A stretch of DNA of 64,000 nt from Lentimicrobium sp. (GTDB lineage Bacteria > Bacteroidota > Bacteroidia > Bacteroidales > Lentimicrobiaceae). Below are positions 17,205-25,987 of the stretch, piece after piece (the first letter of the stretch is position 1; each line of letters starts with the position of its first letter). The stretch lies in the NCBI GenBank assembly GCA_024709105.1, contig JANJXJ010000096.1:1-64000 (forward strand), read 5' to 3'. Under the pieces are notes generated by a model that did no database searches, had not been told where the DNA came from, and worked only from the letters and a program-made list of their open reading frames with translations. A program made the position numbers and the translations under genes.

Positions 17205-18107
17205 ATGAAACAGATTATTTTCAAATGGTTTCTAATGGTTGCTCTGTCTGCCGGAATTCAAACTATTTCAAATGCTCAGGACTTATTAGACCTGCTGGGC
17301 GAGGATGAACCTACCACCGAGTTTACTTATGCTACTTTTAAAACAACCAGAATCATAAATGGTCATTCGGTTGAAAACCCGGCTGACGGTGTGTTGCTTT
17401 TTATGATTTCGCATCGCTTTGGTAAGCTGAATTCAGGGGCTTATGATTTTTTCGGACTCGACCAGGCAACCATCAGATTGGGATTTGAATATGGAATTGG
17501 CGAAAGACTGAGTGTTGGCATCGGCCGCAGCTCTTATCAGAAAGCTTATGATGGATTTGTGAAATACAAAATTCTAAGACAAAGCAGCGGTGACAGGACA
17601 ATGCCTCTTACCATGACCTGGTTTTCATCCATGGACCTGTTTTCATTAAAATGGCAGGATACTGAACGCAAAAATTATTTCTCTTCCCGGTTGTCGTTTG
17701 TGCATCAGCTGCTGTTGGCACGAAAATTCAGCGACAAGTTCTCGCTGCAGGTTTCTCCTACATTTATCCATAAAAACCTGGTACTTACCGAAGCTGATGA
17801 CAATGACACTTTTGCCATGGGGGTTGGTGGCCGGTTAAAACTAACGCAAAGAGTTAGTGTTAATGCCGAATACTTTTACCTGATGCCGGGCAGTGTGGCT
17901 AATAATTTTGTCAATCCATTGTCCATAGGTTTCGATATAGAAACCGGTGGCCATGTATTTCAGCTTCACTTCACCAACACGCAGCCAATGTTTGAGCGGG
18001 GATTTATTACCGAAACCCGTGGCAAATGGACCAACGGGGATATTTATTTTGGATTTAACCTGAGCAGGGTATTCACAATTAAAAAACCGGCTGAATTCAG
18101 GGAATAG
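17205..18107 (+). CDS. DUF5777 family outer-membrane beta-barrel protein
   Basis: The 300-residue protein has a signal peptide ending near SNAQDLLDLLGED. The sequence is rich in alternating beta strands with aromatic ends and contains the family-typical stretch FKTTRIINGHSVENPADGVL and DFFGLDQATIRLGFEYGIGERLSVGIG. The molecular role of DUF5777 is not established. It is the last gene of a three-gene unit with two cytochrome lipoproteins, an arrangement that suggests it anchors or accommodates these redox proteins at the outer membrane. Confidence 0.75.
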   Translation: MKQIIFKWFLMVALSAGIQTISNAQDLLDLLGEDEPTTEFTYATFKTTRIINGHSVENPADGVLLFMISHRFGKLNSGAYDFFGLDQATIRLGFEYGIGERLSVGIGRSSYQKAYDGFVKYKILRQSSGDRTMPLTMTWFSSMDLFSLKWQDTERKNYFSSRLSFVHQLLLARKFSDKFSLQVSPTFIHKNLVLTEADDNDTFAMGVGGRLKLTQRVSVNAEYFYLMPGSVANNFVNPLSIGFDIETGGHVFQLHFTNTQPMFERGFITETRGKWTNGDIYFGFNLSRVFTIKKPAEFRE

Positions 18108-18146
18108 TTTTTGCAGTATCAGGTCAGGATAATTAATTGATAAACA

Positions 18147-18863
18147 ATGCCCGACCAGGAAGAAAAACAAAAACTGCTCAACAGCATACTTTTCTCTCTC
18201 ATTATTCTTGCTGTAATGTGGGCTGTAAAAGCCTCAGAACTCATTTTTGGCATTTCGTTATCCTTCCTGGGAATACTTCCTCTTGAAAGCAAAGGCCTTG
18301 CCGGAATAATATTTGCTCCGCTGATTCATGCCGATATGGCTCATCTTACTGCCAATTCGACACCTTTCATTCTGCTCACTGCAGCGCTGGTTTATTATTA
18401 TCGAAAAGAATCATTCAGGATATTAACCCTCCTTTGGATCATCACAGGTTTGTGGGTTTGGCTTTTTGCCAGAGGAAACAGCTATCATATCGGAGCCAGC
18501 GGTGTAGTTTATGCACTTGCTGCATTCCATTTTACCGGAGGCATTTTACGACGCGAGCCCAGACTTATGGCTTTCAGCATGCTTATTATTTTTCTCTACG
18601 GATCTTTGGTCTGGGGGTTCTTTCCCGAATTCTTCCCCGAAAAAAACATTTCGTGGGAATCGCATCTGATGGGGGCAATTGCAGGTGTGCTGTTTGCTTT
18701 TTACTTCAGGCAAGCCGGGCCTCAGGCGAGAGTTTATGAATGGGACGAAGAGGATGAAGATGATGAAAATGATTTTTATCCTGAAACTGACAAAGACAAT
18801 GAGAACAAAGAGAATAACCCAAACACAGACAGAACTATTAATTATCATTACAAACCTGATTAA
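18147..18863 (+). CDS. Rhomboid-family intramembrane serine protease with acidic tail
   Basis: The 238-residue protein has six membrane spans. The catalytic serine lies in YHIGASG (GxSG, Ser118) and the partner His in WESHLMGAIAG (His173). The oxyanion-side motif HADMAHLTANS is in the second span, as usual for rhomboids. The last ~45 residues after the final span form a very acidic, probably disordered cytoplasmic tail (EEDEDDENDF, then Asp/Asn/Glu-rich). No substrate is evident from the neighbours. It cleaves transmembrane substrates within the inner membrane. Confidence 0.85.
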   Translation: MPDQEEKQKLLNSILFSLIILAVMWAVKASELIFGISLSFLGILPLESKGLAGIIFAPLIHADMAHLTANSTPFILLTAALVYYYRKESFRILTLLWIITGLWVWLFARGNSYHIGASGVVYALAAFHFTGGILRREPRLMAFSMLIIFLYGSLVWGFFPEFFPEKNISWESHLMGAIAGVLFAFYFRQAGPQARVYEWDEEDEDDENDFYPETDKDNENKENNPNTDRTINYHYKPD

Positions 18864-18956
18864 CAAGCTTCTTTCTTATAATAGCAGAAAAGAATCTTTA
18901 AAATCCGTTGGTTTATTTCTCTTATTAGCAGAGCCTGAAAGCCTTACATAAATAAA

Positions 18957-20306
18957 TTATTTCATCCCCATTGATTTTTTAAAAGTATAGCGGGACAAGC
19001 CCCAGGCAGAAAACCCAACCAAAAGAATTACCAATCCGAAAATGAAATAATTTCTGATTTGTTTGTCTTTTTCCAGCCTGGCTTTATTTGGGTTAACCTC
19101 GGCCTCAATAGGGTTTGCCGAGTACCATGATGAATCCAATGCCTGAACATATTGAAGGAGAAAAACATGAGCACTGTCAAATTTGTGCATGGCAGCATAA
19201 CACATCAGCAAATTTCCATTCATTACCCTGGCTTCCTGACGCAAACTAAGTTCTTCGGCAAGAATTTTTCCGCGATTCAGATAATCAATTGCTGCCGGGA
19301 AATCCTTTTTATGAAGTAATAATTCACCAATAGAATTGAGAGTTATGGCAGTACTTCGTTTGTCGCCCAGCTGCTGGTTAATCTGCAAAGCCTGATAAAA
19401 GTAGTTCAGTGCCTGATCAAAGCGCTTCAGCCTGATGTACATTTTCCCAAGATTATCCAGTGTTGTTGCCAATCCGGCCTGATCACCCAGATCGTCGCGC
19501 AAAGCCAGTGCCATGTTGTAAAAAGAAATTGCTTTGTCGTCTTCGTGTATGTTCTGATAAACAGCACCTATATTATTGTAGCAGTATGCAAGGCTATAGT
19601 CATCACCGGTTTTTTGTGAAAGGTCGCGGGCCATTTGCAGCTCGCTGAGTGCTTTTTCAGGTATTTTTTCGTTTATCCACACCGAACTCAGGTTGATACG
19701 TGCATCTATCAAACGGCTGGTGTCCCGGCTCAGCGACGCGATACGGATAACTTCGTTGAAAGTTTCAATGGCTTTGGTGTTATTCCCTGTGTAACTGTAA
19801 ATGGTTCCGGTATTGACCATTCCGCTCATAGCTCCGGTACTGTCGCCCAGTTCCAGTTTCATGGTTACCGATTTTTCAAAAAACTCTATGGCCTTTGTAT
19901 AATTGCTCTTTTCCTGATGTACTACGCCCAGGTTGTTAAGGCTGGCTGCAATTCCTGCTTTATCATTCAGGACTGTGTAAGTTTTATAAGCTGAATCAAA
20001 TTGAGCCTCAGCCAGTTGAAGATCTCCTTTCATAAAGCTGAGTACACCAATGAATCTCATAACACGGGCAGTTGAAAGATCATGTTTCTCTTTTCTGGCT
20101 TCTTCAAGAGCTTTTCTGGCAAGTAGCATAGCTTTGTCCGGGTCTGAGTTCCGGTAGCCGTCGGCTTCCTTCACCATGGCCTCTATGCCGGGTAAAACCT
20201 GGCCAACCGATCTTATAGCGGGAAAAAGTAAAAGCGTAAAAAGCAAAAGCAACCACACACTGGGTTTACTGCTCACTTTCCTTTTTCTTCTGTGGATTAG
20301 TCTCAT
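18957..20306 (-). CDS. Tetratricopeptide-repeat protein anchored by a C-terminal membrane span
   Basis: The 449-residue protein has an N-terminal signal-like segment (~12-36) and about nine TPR units of ~40 residues, for example AASLNNLGVVHQEKSNYTKAI and ATTLDNLGKMYIRLKRFDQAL. One C-terminal membrane span (FIFGLVILLVGFSAWGL) is followed by a short basic tail. It has the layout of the TPR sensor part of Bacteroidota TPR-kinases/regulators but lacks any kinase or DNA-binding domain. It overlaps the upstream HhH gene by four bases (ATGA), so the two are translated together. Confidence 0.75.
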   Translation of the reverse strand: MRLIHRRKRKVSSKPSVWLLLLFTLLLFPAIRSVGQVLPGIEAMVKEADGYRNSDPDKAMLLARKALEEARKEKHDLSTARVMRFIGVLSFMKGDLQLAEAQFDSAYKTYTVLNDKAGIAASLNNLGVVHQEKSNYTKAIEFFEKSVTMKLELGDSTGAMSGMVNTGTIYSYTGNNTKAIETFNEVIRIASLSRDTSRLIDARINLSSVWINEKIPEKALSELQMARDLSQKTGDDYSLAYCYNNIGAVYQNIHEDDKAISFYNMALALRDDLGDQAGLATTLDNLGKMYIRLKRFDQALNYFYQALQINQQLGDKRSTAITLNSIGELLLHKKDFPAAIDYLNRGKILAEELSLRQEARVMNGNLLMCYAAMHKFDSAHVFLLQYVQALDSSWYSANPIEAEVNPNKARLEKDKQIRNYFIFGLVILLVGFSAWGLSRYTFKKSMGMK

Positions 20307-21235
20307 TGCGGTGTTTTATCAACAGTTAAATAGGGTTTGATTTTCAGATAAAGTGCTTCATAAACCAGTGGAATCTCCATAATCTGGCTTACATGTGTAT
20401 AAGCACCTTTTTGAACTCTTTTATCAACAATGGCTTTGGCAACAAAGTAATCAAGATACGGATGCGCCCTGAGCTGATCAACTGAAGCAGTGTTGATGTT
20501 GATTTTTTTAATTGATGATTGATCTACAGACAAATTTCTTTCGATCTGCAGAAAACGTGCACTGTCAATACCATAAACATCAAGCAACTGATTCAGATCG
20601 CTATAGCCGCCCAGTTTTTCGCGATACCTGATGATGCGCCTTGCAAATGCCGGCCCTATGCCTCTTACATTCACCAAAGTTGCAGAATCGGCTGAATTTA
20701 ATTCAGCTACAGCAAACTCTTTTTTGCGGTAGGATTTTGTGGATGCTGTGTCGGATTTCGTAAATGCAGGAACAGCCTTCTCATCAATAATTACAAAGGG
20801 TTCCAGCTTGTTGTATATGACCTCGTCAATAACAAACAACTTCATCAAGTCTTCTTTTTTTCTGAATGTTCCACCCTTTTCCCTGAACCTGACGATACTT
20901 TCAGCCTGTTTTTTACTGAAGCCCAATTGCTCCCAACCTTTTGCATCAAGTGTATTGGGATCAAATCTGAATGGCTTAATGCGATCAACTGCTGAAGATT
21001 TGTCGGGCTGATAGAAATCGAACTCCTGCTGATCGGCCGCGGCAATTATCTCAGACTTCTTCAAAAATGCATCTACCTCTGCTTTAAAATCATAATTATC
21101 AACCACTTCCGGGTTTCTGATTCCAGCAAGATATGAAGGTAAAATTATTGCTAGTATAATAATTACCAATACAATACCAATAGCATTACGCTCCGCTTTC
21201 CCAAAATGTAAAAACTCCCTCAGCCTGTCTTTCAT
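20303..21235 (-). CDS. ComEA-like helix-hairpin-helix protein with N-terminal membrane anchor
   Basis: The 310-residue protein has one membrane span at ~18-36 (IGIVLVIIILAIILPSYL). At least three helix-hairpin-helix regions follow: LGFSKKQAESIVRFREKGGTF, VRGIGPAFARRIIRYREKLGG and the C-terminal LDYFVAKAIVDKRVQKGAY. These motifs bind DNA non-specifically, as in ComEA, but this protein is longer than ComEA and no competence genes are nearby. Overlap with the TPR gene indicates a two-gene operon. Confidence 0.75.
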   Translation of the reverse strand: MKDRLREFLHFGKAERNAIGIVLVIIILAIILPSYLAGIRNPEVVDNYDFKAEVDAFLKKSEIIAAADQQEFDFYQPDKSSAVDRIKPFRFDPNTLDAKGWEQLGFSKKQAESIVRFREKGGTFRKKEDLMKLFVIDEVIYNKLEPFVIIDEKAVPAFTKSDTASTKSYRKKEFAVAELNSADSATLVNVRGIGPAFARRIIRYREKLGGYSDLNQLLDVYGIDSARFLQIERNLSVDQSSIKKININTASVDQLRAHPYLDYFVAKAIVDKRVQKGAYTHVSQIMEIPLVYEALYLKIKPYLTVDKTPQ

Positions 21236-21415
21236 GAGCTGTTATGAATTTATCGTTGGCATTATGTAATGCATGACTATGGATATCAGAAATTTGATTC
21301 AGAAAAGAAATGAGTATTCATCACTTTCAGTTTTTAGATTCATTTGTCTTCATTGATATGATTTTCAGCGTCGGCAAATTATTGTAAATCATACATATAG
21401 CCGGCAATAAATCCT

Positions 21416-21559
21416 TCATCGCACCAGGTCATCGTTTTCAGAAAATGAATCTGGTTCTTCTTTTGGCCTGGAAACCAAAACCTTGTAAAAAAACCACCCG
21501 GTTAATATGGTTACAATCACCTGAACTGTAATCATCAAAAATAAAGCTGAACTATTCAT
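21416..21559 (-). CDS. Small single-span membrane protein, probable NSS transporter small subunit
   Basis: From the ATG at 21559 this is a 47-residue protein consisting of one membrane helix (LFLMITVQVIVTILTGWFFY) and a charged acidic tail. Its start lies inside the last codons of the transporter gene (8 bp overlap), so translation is coupled. A tiny one-helix protein directly after an NSS-family transporter is the MetS-type arrangement known from MetPS-like transporters. The family match rests on size and context more than on sequence. Confidence 0.6.
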   Translation of the reverse strand: MNSSALFLMITVQVIVTILTGWFFYKVLVSRPKEEPDSFSENDDLVR

Positions 21560-23390
21560 GAACAGGTCTCCCCTCTTTAATTCGTTTGCGCCAGGCATAA
21601 TATACCAGGCCTGAAATCATTAAAAAAACTGACAATAAAAGTAATCGTGACATATCAATAAAGAATACCCTGTTGATTACTTTTCCGCTGTAAAGAACTT
21701 CACCGGCTTCAATTCGTTCTCCGGGCTGCACCTTTAGGGAATGTTTTGCTTTTTTAAACCGGTAGTCTTTGCTGCTTACTTTACCGTCTTTATCAGTATT
21801 GCTGATGCGGATATAGGTTTTCTCACGAAGTATAAAGACACTGTCAACCACTCCACTGTTTTCGGCATAAAATTCATTGGCAAACCATTCGCTGTTGGGC
21901 CCAATGCCTTTGTGCTGCAATTGTCCGATGATGCTTTCATTATGAAATTCCCACTCACGGGGATTAAGGTTGCTCCAGTCGTCGTTTACTGGGCGAATCA
22001 GGGCGCCGGTAAAAACAAGAATCAAAACAACCGGAGTGACATATTTAATTATAAACCGGTAGATCAAAGGTATTCGTACATCTGCCCCAGCAGTAATCTC
22101 CCGCCAGCCTTTGTCCATTCCAAATACCCACGAAAAAAGAACTGCTTCGAGCAGGGCAAATACTACCAGAGAAACTGTACCTGCCCAATAGTCGTATTCA
22201 TCAAAAACACCTTCGGCAAAAAAGAAAATGGTTGGAAGTCCAAGCAGAAAGATTACAGTTCCGAAACCTATAGCGGCCTTTTTTCTCGACCAATTGAATT
22301 CATCCATCATAAATCCCATACCAGGGGTACCCATGGCTAATGAGGAAGTAATGCCGGCAAAGAACAAAAGTCCAAAGAAACTTACTCCGGCTAAAGCCGA
22401 AAGTATAGGCCCCCATTGCTCAAATAAATATGGCATGGTGCGGAATCCCAGCCCCAGGCCTCCTATTCCGGTAAGCTCAACAACTTTATCAATTCCCAGA
22501 TAACCTATCGCAATGGGAATAATCACAGCGCTGCCCAGTACAATTTCTACAAATTCATTCATCCATCCTGCTGACATGGCATTTAATGCTATGTCATCGC
22601 GTTTTTTCAGGTAGGAAGCATAACATTGTATGGATCCCATACCTACTGAAAGTGTAAAGAAAATCTGACCGGCAGCGGCTAACCACACTTTTGGATTTGC
22701 CAGCGATGAATAATCGGGTGTCCATAAAAAGTTGAGACCCACTACTCCGTCATAAACAGCTCCGTCCTCGCCAGCTTTCAGAGTAATGCCCCGGTAGGCC
22801 AGAAAAATGCCAAAAATTATCAGCATGGGTACTCCGATTTTGGCCACTTTTTCAATACCTCCGCTCAATCCGCGGCTCAAAATCCAGGTATTGAGAGCCA
22901 GACAAAGTATGAAGAAAATTAATGCTTCATATGGAATACCGGTGGTTGAAGTAGTTACATCCAGATAATTGGAAAAGAAACCGGCCACTTCAAACTGGCT
23001 CATTCCATTGAAAGTTCCAAACAGAGAATGAAAAATATAGGAAATTGTCCAGCTTTCAAGATAGCAATAATAGGAAGCAATGGCGATATTGGAGAAAATA
23101 CCGAATACTCCGACATATTTCCAAATCCAGCGCTTGTCCATTGAGCCCATGATAAATGGAGTGGAATGATGACCGAATTGTCCGCCAAACCGCCCCGAAG
23201 ACCATTCTATCATCAGCAAAGGAATCCCAAGAATTAAAAATGAAACCAGGTAGGGAATAATGAATGCTCCTCCTCCATTTTGTACTGCTTGTACCGGAAA
23301 TCTGAGAAAATTTCCAAAACCTACTGCATTACCGGCCATTGCCAGTACCAGGCCAACCCGTGAACCCCACGCTTCAGTATTTTTTACCAT
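21552..23390 (-). CDS. Sodium-dependent transporter of the NSS (SNF) family
   Basis: The 612-residue protein has TM1 with the family signature GNAVGFGNFLRFPVQAVQNGGGAF and about twelve spans. TM6-type GMGSIQCYASY and TM8-like SLAMGTPGMGFMMDE supply the usual sodium and substrate positions. It transports an amino acid or similar amine with Na+. Unusually, ~130 mostly soluble residues (from RPVNDDWSNLN to SGKVINRVFF) sit before the last membrane span. It is followed by an overlapping one-helix small-subunit gene. The substrate cannot be assigned. Confidence 0.88.
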   Translation of the reverse strand: MVKNTEAWGSRVGLVLAMAGNAVGFGNFLRFPVQAVQNGGGAFIIPYLVSFLILGIPLLMIEWSSGRFGGQFGHHSTPFIMGSMDKRWIWKYVGVFGIFSNIAIASYYCYLESWTISYIFHSLFGTFNGMSQFEVAGFFSNYLDVTTSTTGIPYEALIFFILCLALNTWILSRGLSGGIEKVAKIGVPMLIIFGIFLAYRGITLKAGEDGAVYDGVVGLNFLWTPDYSSLANPKVWLAAAGQIFFTLSVGMGSIQCYASYLKKRDDIALNAMSAGWMNEFVEIVLGSAVIIPIAIGYLGIDKVVELTGIGGLGLGFRTMPYLFEQWGPILSALAGVSFFGLLFFAGITSSLAMGTPGMGFMMDEFNWSRKKAAIGFGTVIFLLGLPTIFFFAEGVFDEYDYWAGTVSLVVFALLEAVLFSWVFGMDKGWREITAGADVRIPLIYRFIIKYVTPVVLILVFTGALIRPVNDDWSNLNPREWEFHNESIIGQLQHKGIGPNSEWFANEFYAENSGVVDSVFILREKTYIRISNTDKDGKVSSKDYRFKKAKHSLKVQPGERIEAGEVLYSGKVINRVFFIDMSRLLLLSVFLMISGLVYYAWRKRIKEGRPVHE

Positions 23391-23601
23391 TTGATTAAAT
23401 TTGGTTTCCTCTTGGTTAAAAATGGTTTGTCAACTCAGGGAGCCAACTGCGCTCTTTTAATAAAAGACCTTTACCTATTGCAATATTAGAAAAAAAGTGA
23501 TCATCAAGCTGCACATTTGATAAATTTCTTCCGTAAAGATATTACAGTCTTTTGGGGGCCGGGTATAAAAATCTGCCGATTTGGTCTAATGCCAAAACAA
23601 A

Positions 23602-24879
23602 TCACTCATTCTCCATTCCGTTTCGCAGCAAGTAATTACCTATGCGGCAATTTAAACAACGTTTTTTGTCGCAATAGCTGGTTTTTAAACCGATCAAGGC
23701 CTGTGTGTTAAAGGCGTTTCCAGTATCCATGCCGGCTTTTTCCCAGTTTTGAGTGATTGAATTCTTTTCGCCAGGTAATTTTGTGTAGAGATCAAGCGCC
23801 CTGTTGCATAGTTCATCATTGTCAATGGCACGGCCGTATACAAAAATAAAGGGAAGAATTGCATTGATTAAAATCAGATGTATAGCATCATGCCCGAGAC
23901 GTTTAGACTTTTTTACTGTTTTTGAGTCAAAATTATAGTGATTCCGCCAGTATTCCGAGGTTTCTACACCAGCAAAAAGATTTTCAAGTTCTTCAATGGT
24001 TTTGCAGCTGGTGATTTTCGACAACAACTGACTGTGTTTGCCAAGCAGGGCAGCAAATTGTGAAAGCCTTATGGTAGGGAAATTCACGGGTCTCAGCCTA
24101 AGAAACTTCCATAAATGCGCTGCAATTGGAATCAGCTGATATTTTTTTCTGAGGAATTCATATTCAGCAAGCAAAGCCAGGGCTGTAGGATCGGATACTT
24201 CAGAAGTCAGCAATCCCGACTGACCCAGGATCAGAGCCTCTGTTTGAAAAGGATTGCCGGTATGACGCGCTATTACTTTGTAGGGAAGCGACCGTGCCAG
24301 CATCTCGAATGGCAGCGCATTTACATTAAATCCGAAGCTGCGGGCCAGAGTAACATACAAAGCTTCTTCCCAGTTGTTTTTTCCGGTTTCCAGAAAAACA
24401 TGAATCAGATCGGCTTTGCGCTCAAGGCGTTCAATCAGCATGCGTTCCAGCCACAAAGCCTTGTCGGTTTCAGGAACAGTGTTTATCTGAGCTGCGCAAG
24501 GCACCCAAAGCCGGGTTTCTATAAAGCGGTGGTATTTAAAAAAGAGGTTCTCGTCAAAAAATCCCCTGAGCTGCAACACAGGAATGCGGCTTTCAAAGCC
24601 CGGCAGGTCATGGTGGTAAACCACATGCAACACCACATTATCGTAGGCCGGATCGTGCTGATGGCCATGTTTGAGCCAGTCGGAGGTATTCACATGAATT
24701 TCCACATTTCCGGCCCACATGGCTTGTCCGATGCGCAGCCGGGCATCAGAAAAATCGGGTCCGGCATGGTGATTGTGAATCCCGGGAGATAAAATTTCGA
24801 TAGTTTCGCCTTCGGTAGTTTGTAATAACTTATTGAATAAGCGATATTTCCATAAATAGTGTAAGAAATCCTCGTTCAT
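23602..24879 (-). CDS. DUF2851 family protein
   Basis: The protein has 425 residues from the ATG at 24879 (MNEDFLHYLWKYRLFN), the usual N-terminus of this family. The frame is open 69 codons further upstream, but that part is low-complexity and overlaps promoter-like sequence. Typical features are ILSPGIHNHHAGPDFSDARL, VEIHVNTSDWLKHGHQHD and NVVLHVVYHHD. The C-terminus has four spaced cysteines (SYCDKKRCLNCRIG) that could bind metal. The function of DUF2851 is unknown. Monocistronic. Confidence 0.8.
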   Translation of the reverse strand: MNEDFLHYLWKYRLFNKLLQTTEGETIEILSPGIHNHHAGPDFSDARLRIGQAMWAGNVEIHVNTSDWLKHGHQHDPAYDNVVLHVVYHHDLPGFESRIPVLQLRGFFDENLFFKYHRFIETRLWVPCAAQINTVPETDKALWLERMLIERLERKADLIHVFLETGKNNWEEALYVTLARSFGFNVNALPFEMLARSLPYKVIARHTGNPFQTEALILGQSGLLTSEVSDPTALALLAEYEFLRKKYQLIPIAAHLWKFLRLRPVNFPTIRLSQFAALLGKHSQLLSKITSCKTIEELENLFAGVETSEYWRNHYNFDSKTVKKSKRLGHDAIHLILINAILPFIFVYGRAIDNDELCNRALDLYTKLPGEKNSITQNWEKAGMDTGNAFNTQALIGLKTSYCDKKRCLNCRIGNYLLRNGMENE

Positions 24880-24995
24880 GCTGAAAATTTTATTAAAAAT
24901 ATAAAAAAAGATGCAAACGATTGAAATAATGACTATATTTGAAAAAAAAAGCTTTGCTTTGCCCCGGCGGCTGGCAGGTAAACAAAACTTTAGCT

Positions 24996-25003
24996 TATAT
25001 TTG
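24996..25003 (+). promoter_or_regulatory. -7 box for the coiled-coil/zapA unit
   Basis: TATATTTG (TAnnTTTG) lies 20 bp before the ATG at 25024 and only 11 bp before the one at 25015, which favours 25024 as the start. A second TATATTTG at 24934-24941 on the same strand may be a weaker upstream promoter. Confidence 0.5.
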
Positions 25004-25023
25004 CCGCCCCAAACATGGTATTC

Positions 25024-25311
25024 ATGACAAATGCTGAAACACTTACCACAGGGATAGAGTATAAGGTGAGAAAGTTGCTCGAACAAAATGCAGCCATCAA
25101 AACCGAAAACGAAAAACTTGCCGGTGAAATAAAAGTGCTGAATGCAAAGATTGAAAACCTGATGGCAATTACAAATGAACTGGAAAGTAAATTAACTGTT
25201 GTTAAACTTGCTAAAGCGCTCAACAAGGAAGAGAGCCGGACAAACGTCAAATTGAAAATAAACGAACTTGTGCGGGACATAGATCGTTGCATTGGACTTT
25301 TAAACAAATAA
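25024..25311 (+). CDS. Small coiled-coil protein upstream of zapA
   Basis: About 95 residues form nearly one continuous coiled coil (ALE-rich heptads from TGIEYKVRKLLEQNAAIKTE) with a short C-terminal helix (KINELVRDIDRCIGLL). It lies 20 bp upstream of zapA, and its size and composition resemble ZapB-like division-associated coiled coils, though it is not recognisably orthologous. An alternative in-frame ATG lies at 25015. Co-transcription with zapA suggests a role in Z-ring organisation. Confidence 0.6.
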   Translation: MTNAETLTTGIEYKVRKLLEQNAAIKTENEKLAGEIKVLNAKIENLMAITNELESKLTVVKLAKALNKEESRTNVKLKINELVRDIDRCIGLLNK

Positions 25312-25331
25312 CAAACCGATTATAAACCCTG

Positions 25332-25622
25332 ATGGATGAATTGTCAATTACCGTTGTTATCGCCGACAGGCCTTATAAACTCACGATAAACCGTAGTGAG
25401 GAAGAAGGTGTGCGAAAAGCGGCAGCAGCCATTGACAATCAGATCGAAAAATATGCAAGCTACTTTCAGTATAAGGACAAGCAAGACCTGCTGGCCATGG
25501 TAGCACTGCAATTTTCGGTAAGTTCCATTGAATACGAAAACCAGCTGAAGTTTCGCGATCAGGAACTGATGCAAAGGCTTTCAGGAATTGACAAGGTTTT
25601 AACCGAGGCGTTAGCTGATTAA
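25332..25622 (+). CDS. zapA: Cell division protein ZapA
   Basis: The 96-residue protein matches ZapA in length and layout: N-terminal beta region with SITVVIADRPYKLTI, a central helix EEEGVRKAAAAIDNQIEKYAS, then a long helix (DLLAMVALQFS through the C-terminus) that dimerises. ZapA crosslinks FtsZ protofilaments at the division septum. It is followed by an ncRNA-like element and rny. A zapA gene followed by 6S RNA is a neighbourhood also known from other bacteria. Confidence 0.88.
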   Translation: MDELSITVVIADRPYKLTINRSEEEGVRKAAAAIDNQIEKYASYFQYKDKQDLLAMVALQFSVSSIEYENQLKFRDQELMQRLSGIDKVLTEALAD

Positions 25623-25725
25623 AAGTCGGCAGAGTAAACCAAAACTCATTATACAATAAATTCTGGTTGCAGAAGTTATTCAATTAAATGTTTTGAAATA
25701 CTCTGACTAAGTTCTTTGAAAAACA

Positions 25726-25931
25726 TAAAGACATCCCGCATTGAACCTGAAAAGTTTGTAAACTCAACATTTTCAACTTTGGGGCACAAGCTCAGAATGT
25801 GATGTAGAACAGGCCTTACCCCGGTCTCGGCCGGGTCTCGCTACGGCGGGCATTGGACGTTCGAAGTCCCTGGCAGCTCCATTTATGTCGTTTTGGGGTT
25901 TACCAAAACACGCAGGTCAATGCGGGTTTTT
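25726..25931 (+). ncRNA. ssrS: Probable 6S RNA (SsrS-like)
   Basis: This 206-base stretch between zapA and rny has no ORF. CCCGCATTGAACCTG (25735-25749) pairs with CAGGTCAATGCGGG (25913-25926), complementary apart from one missing base and 163 bases apart. Five T residues follow directly. Inside are a second long-range pairing (TGGGGC near 25788 with GCTCCA near 25876) and local hairpins (CCCGG/CCGGG; GGAC-TTCG-GTCC; TTTTGG/CCAAAA at 25891-25908). A long rod with a closing terminal stem and ~200 nt length is the plan of 6S RNA, which sequesters housekeeping RNA polymerase. Placement beside zapA adds support. The 5' end is approximate. A tmRNA was considered, but it is too short and lacks the proper acceptor pairing. 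Confidence 0.6.
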
Positions 25932-25987
25932 ATTTGTCTGTATCCTTCCTCCATTTTCAATATACACCATTAAACTTTTATCACAAA

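Noticed and set aside
18546-18866. Minus-strand frame under the rhomboid acidic tail
   Set aside because: It is the antisense of a GAT/GAA-rich stretch and has no independent support.
25788-25885. Possible tmRNA or tRNA (GGGGC at the 5' side, GTTCGAA loop, CAGCTCCA at the 3' side)
   Set aside because: Span is far too short for tmRNA, the acceptor arms pair only six bases with a wobble, and no proteolysis-tag ORF is seen; the fragments fit better inside the 6S-like rod.
25853-25987. Longer RNase Y start
   Set aside because: The added codons overlap the 6S-like RNA; MET at 25988 starts the normal membrane anchor.
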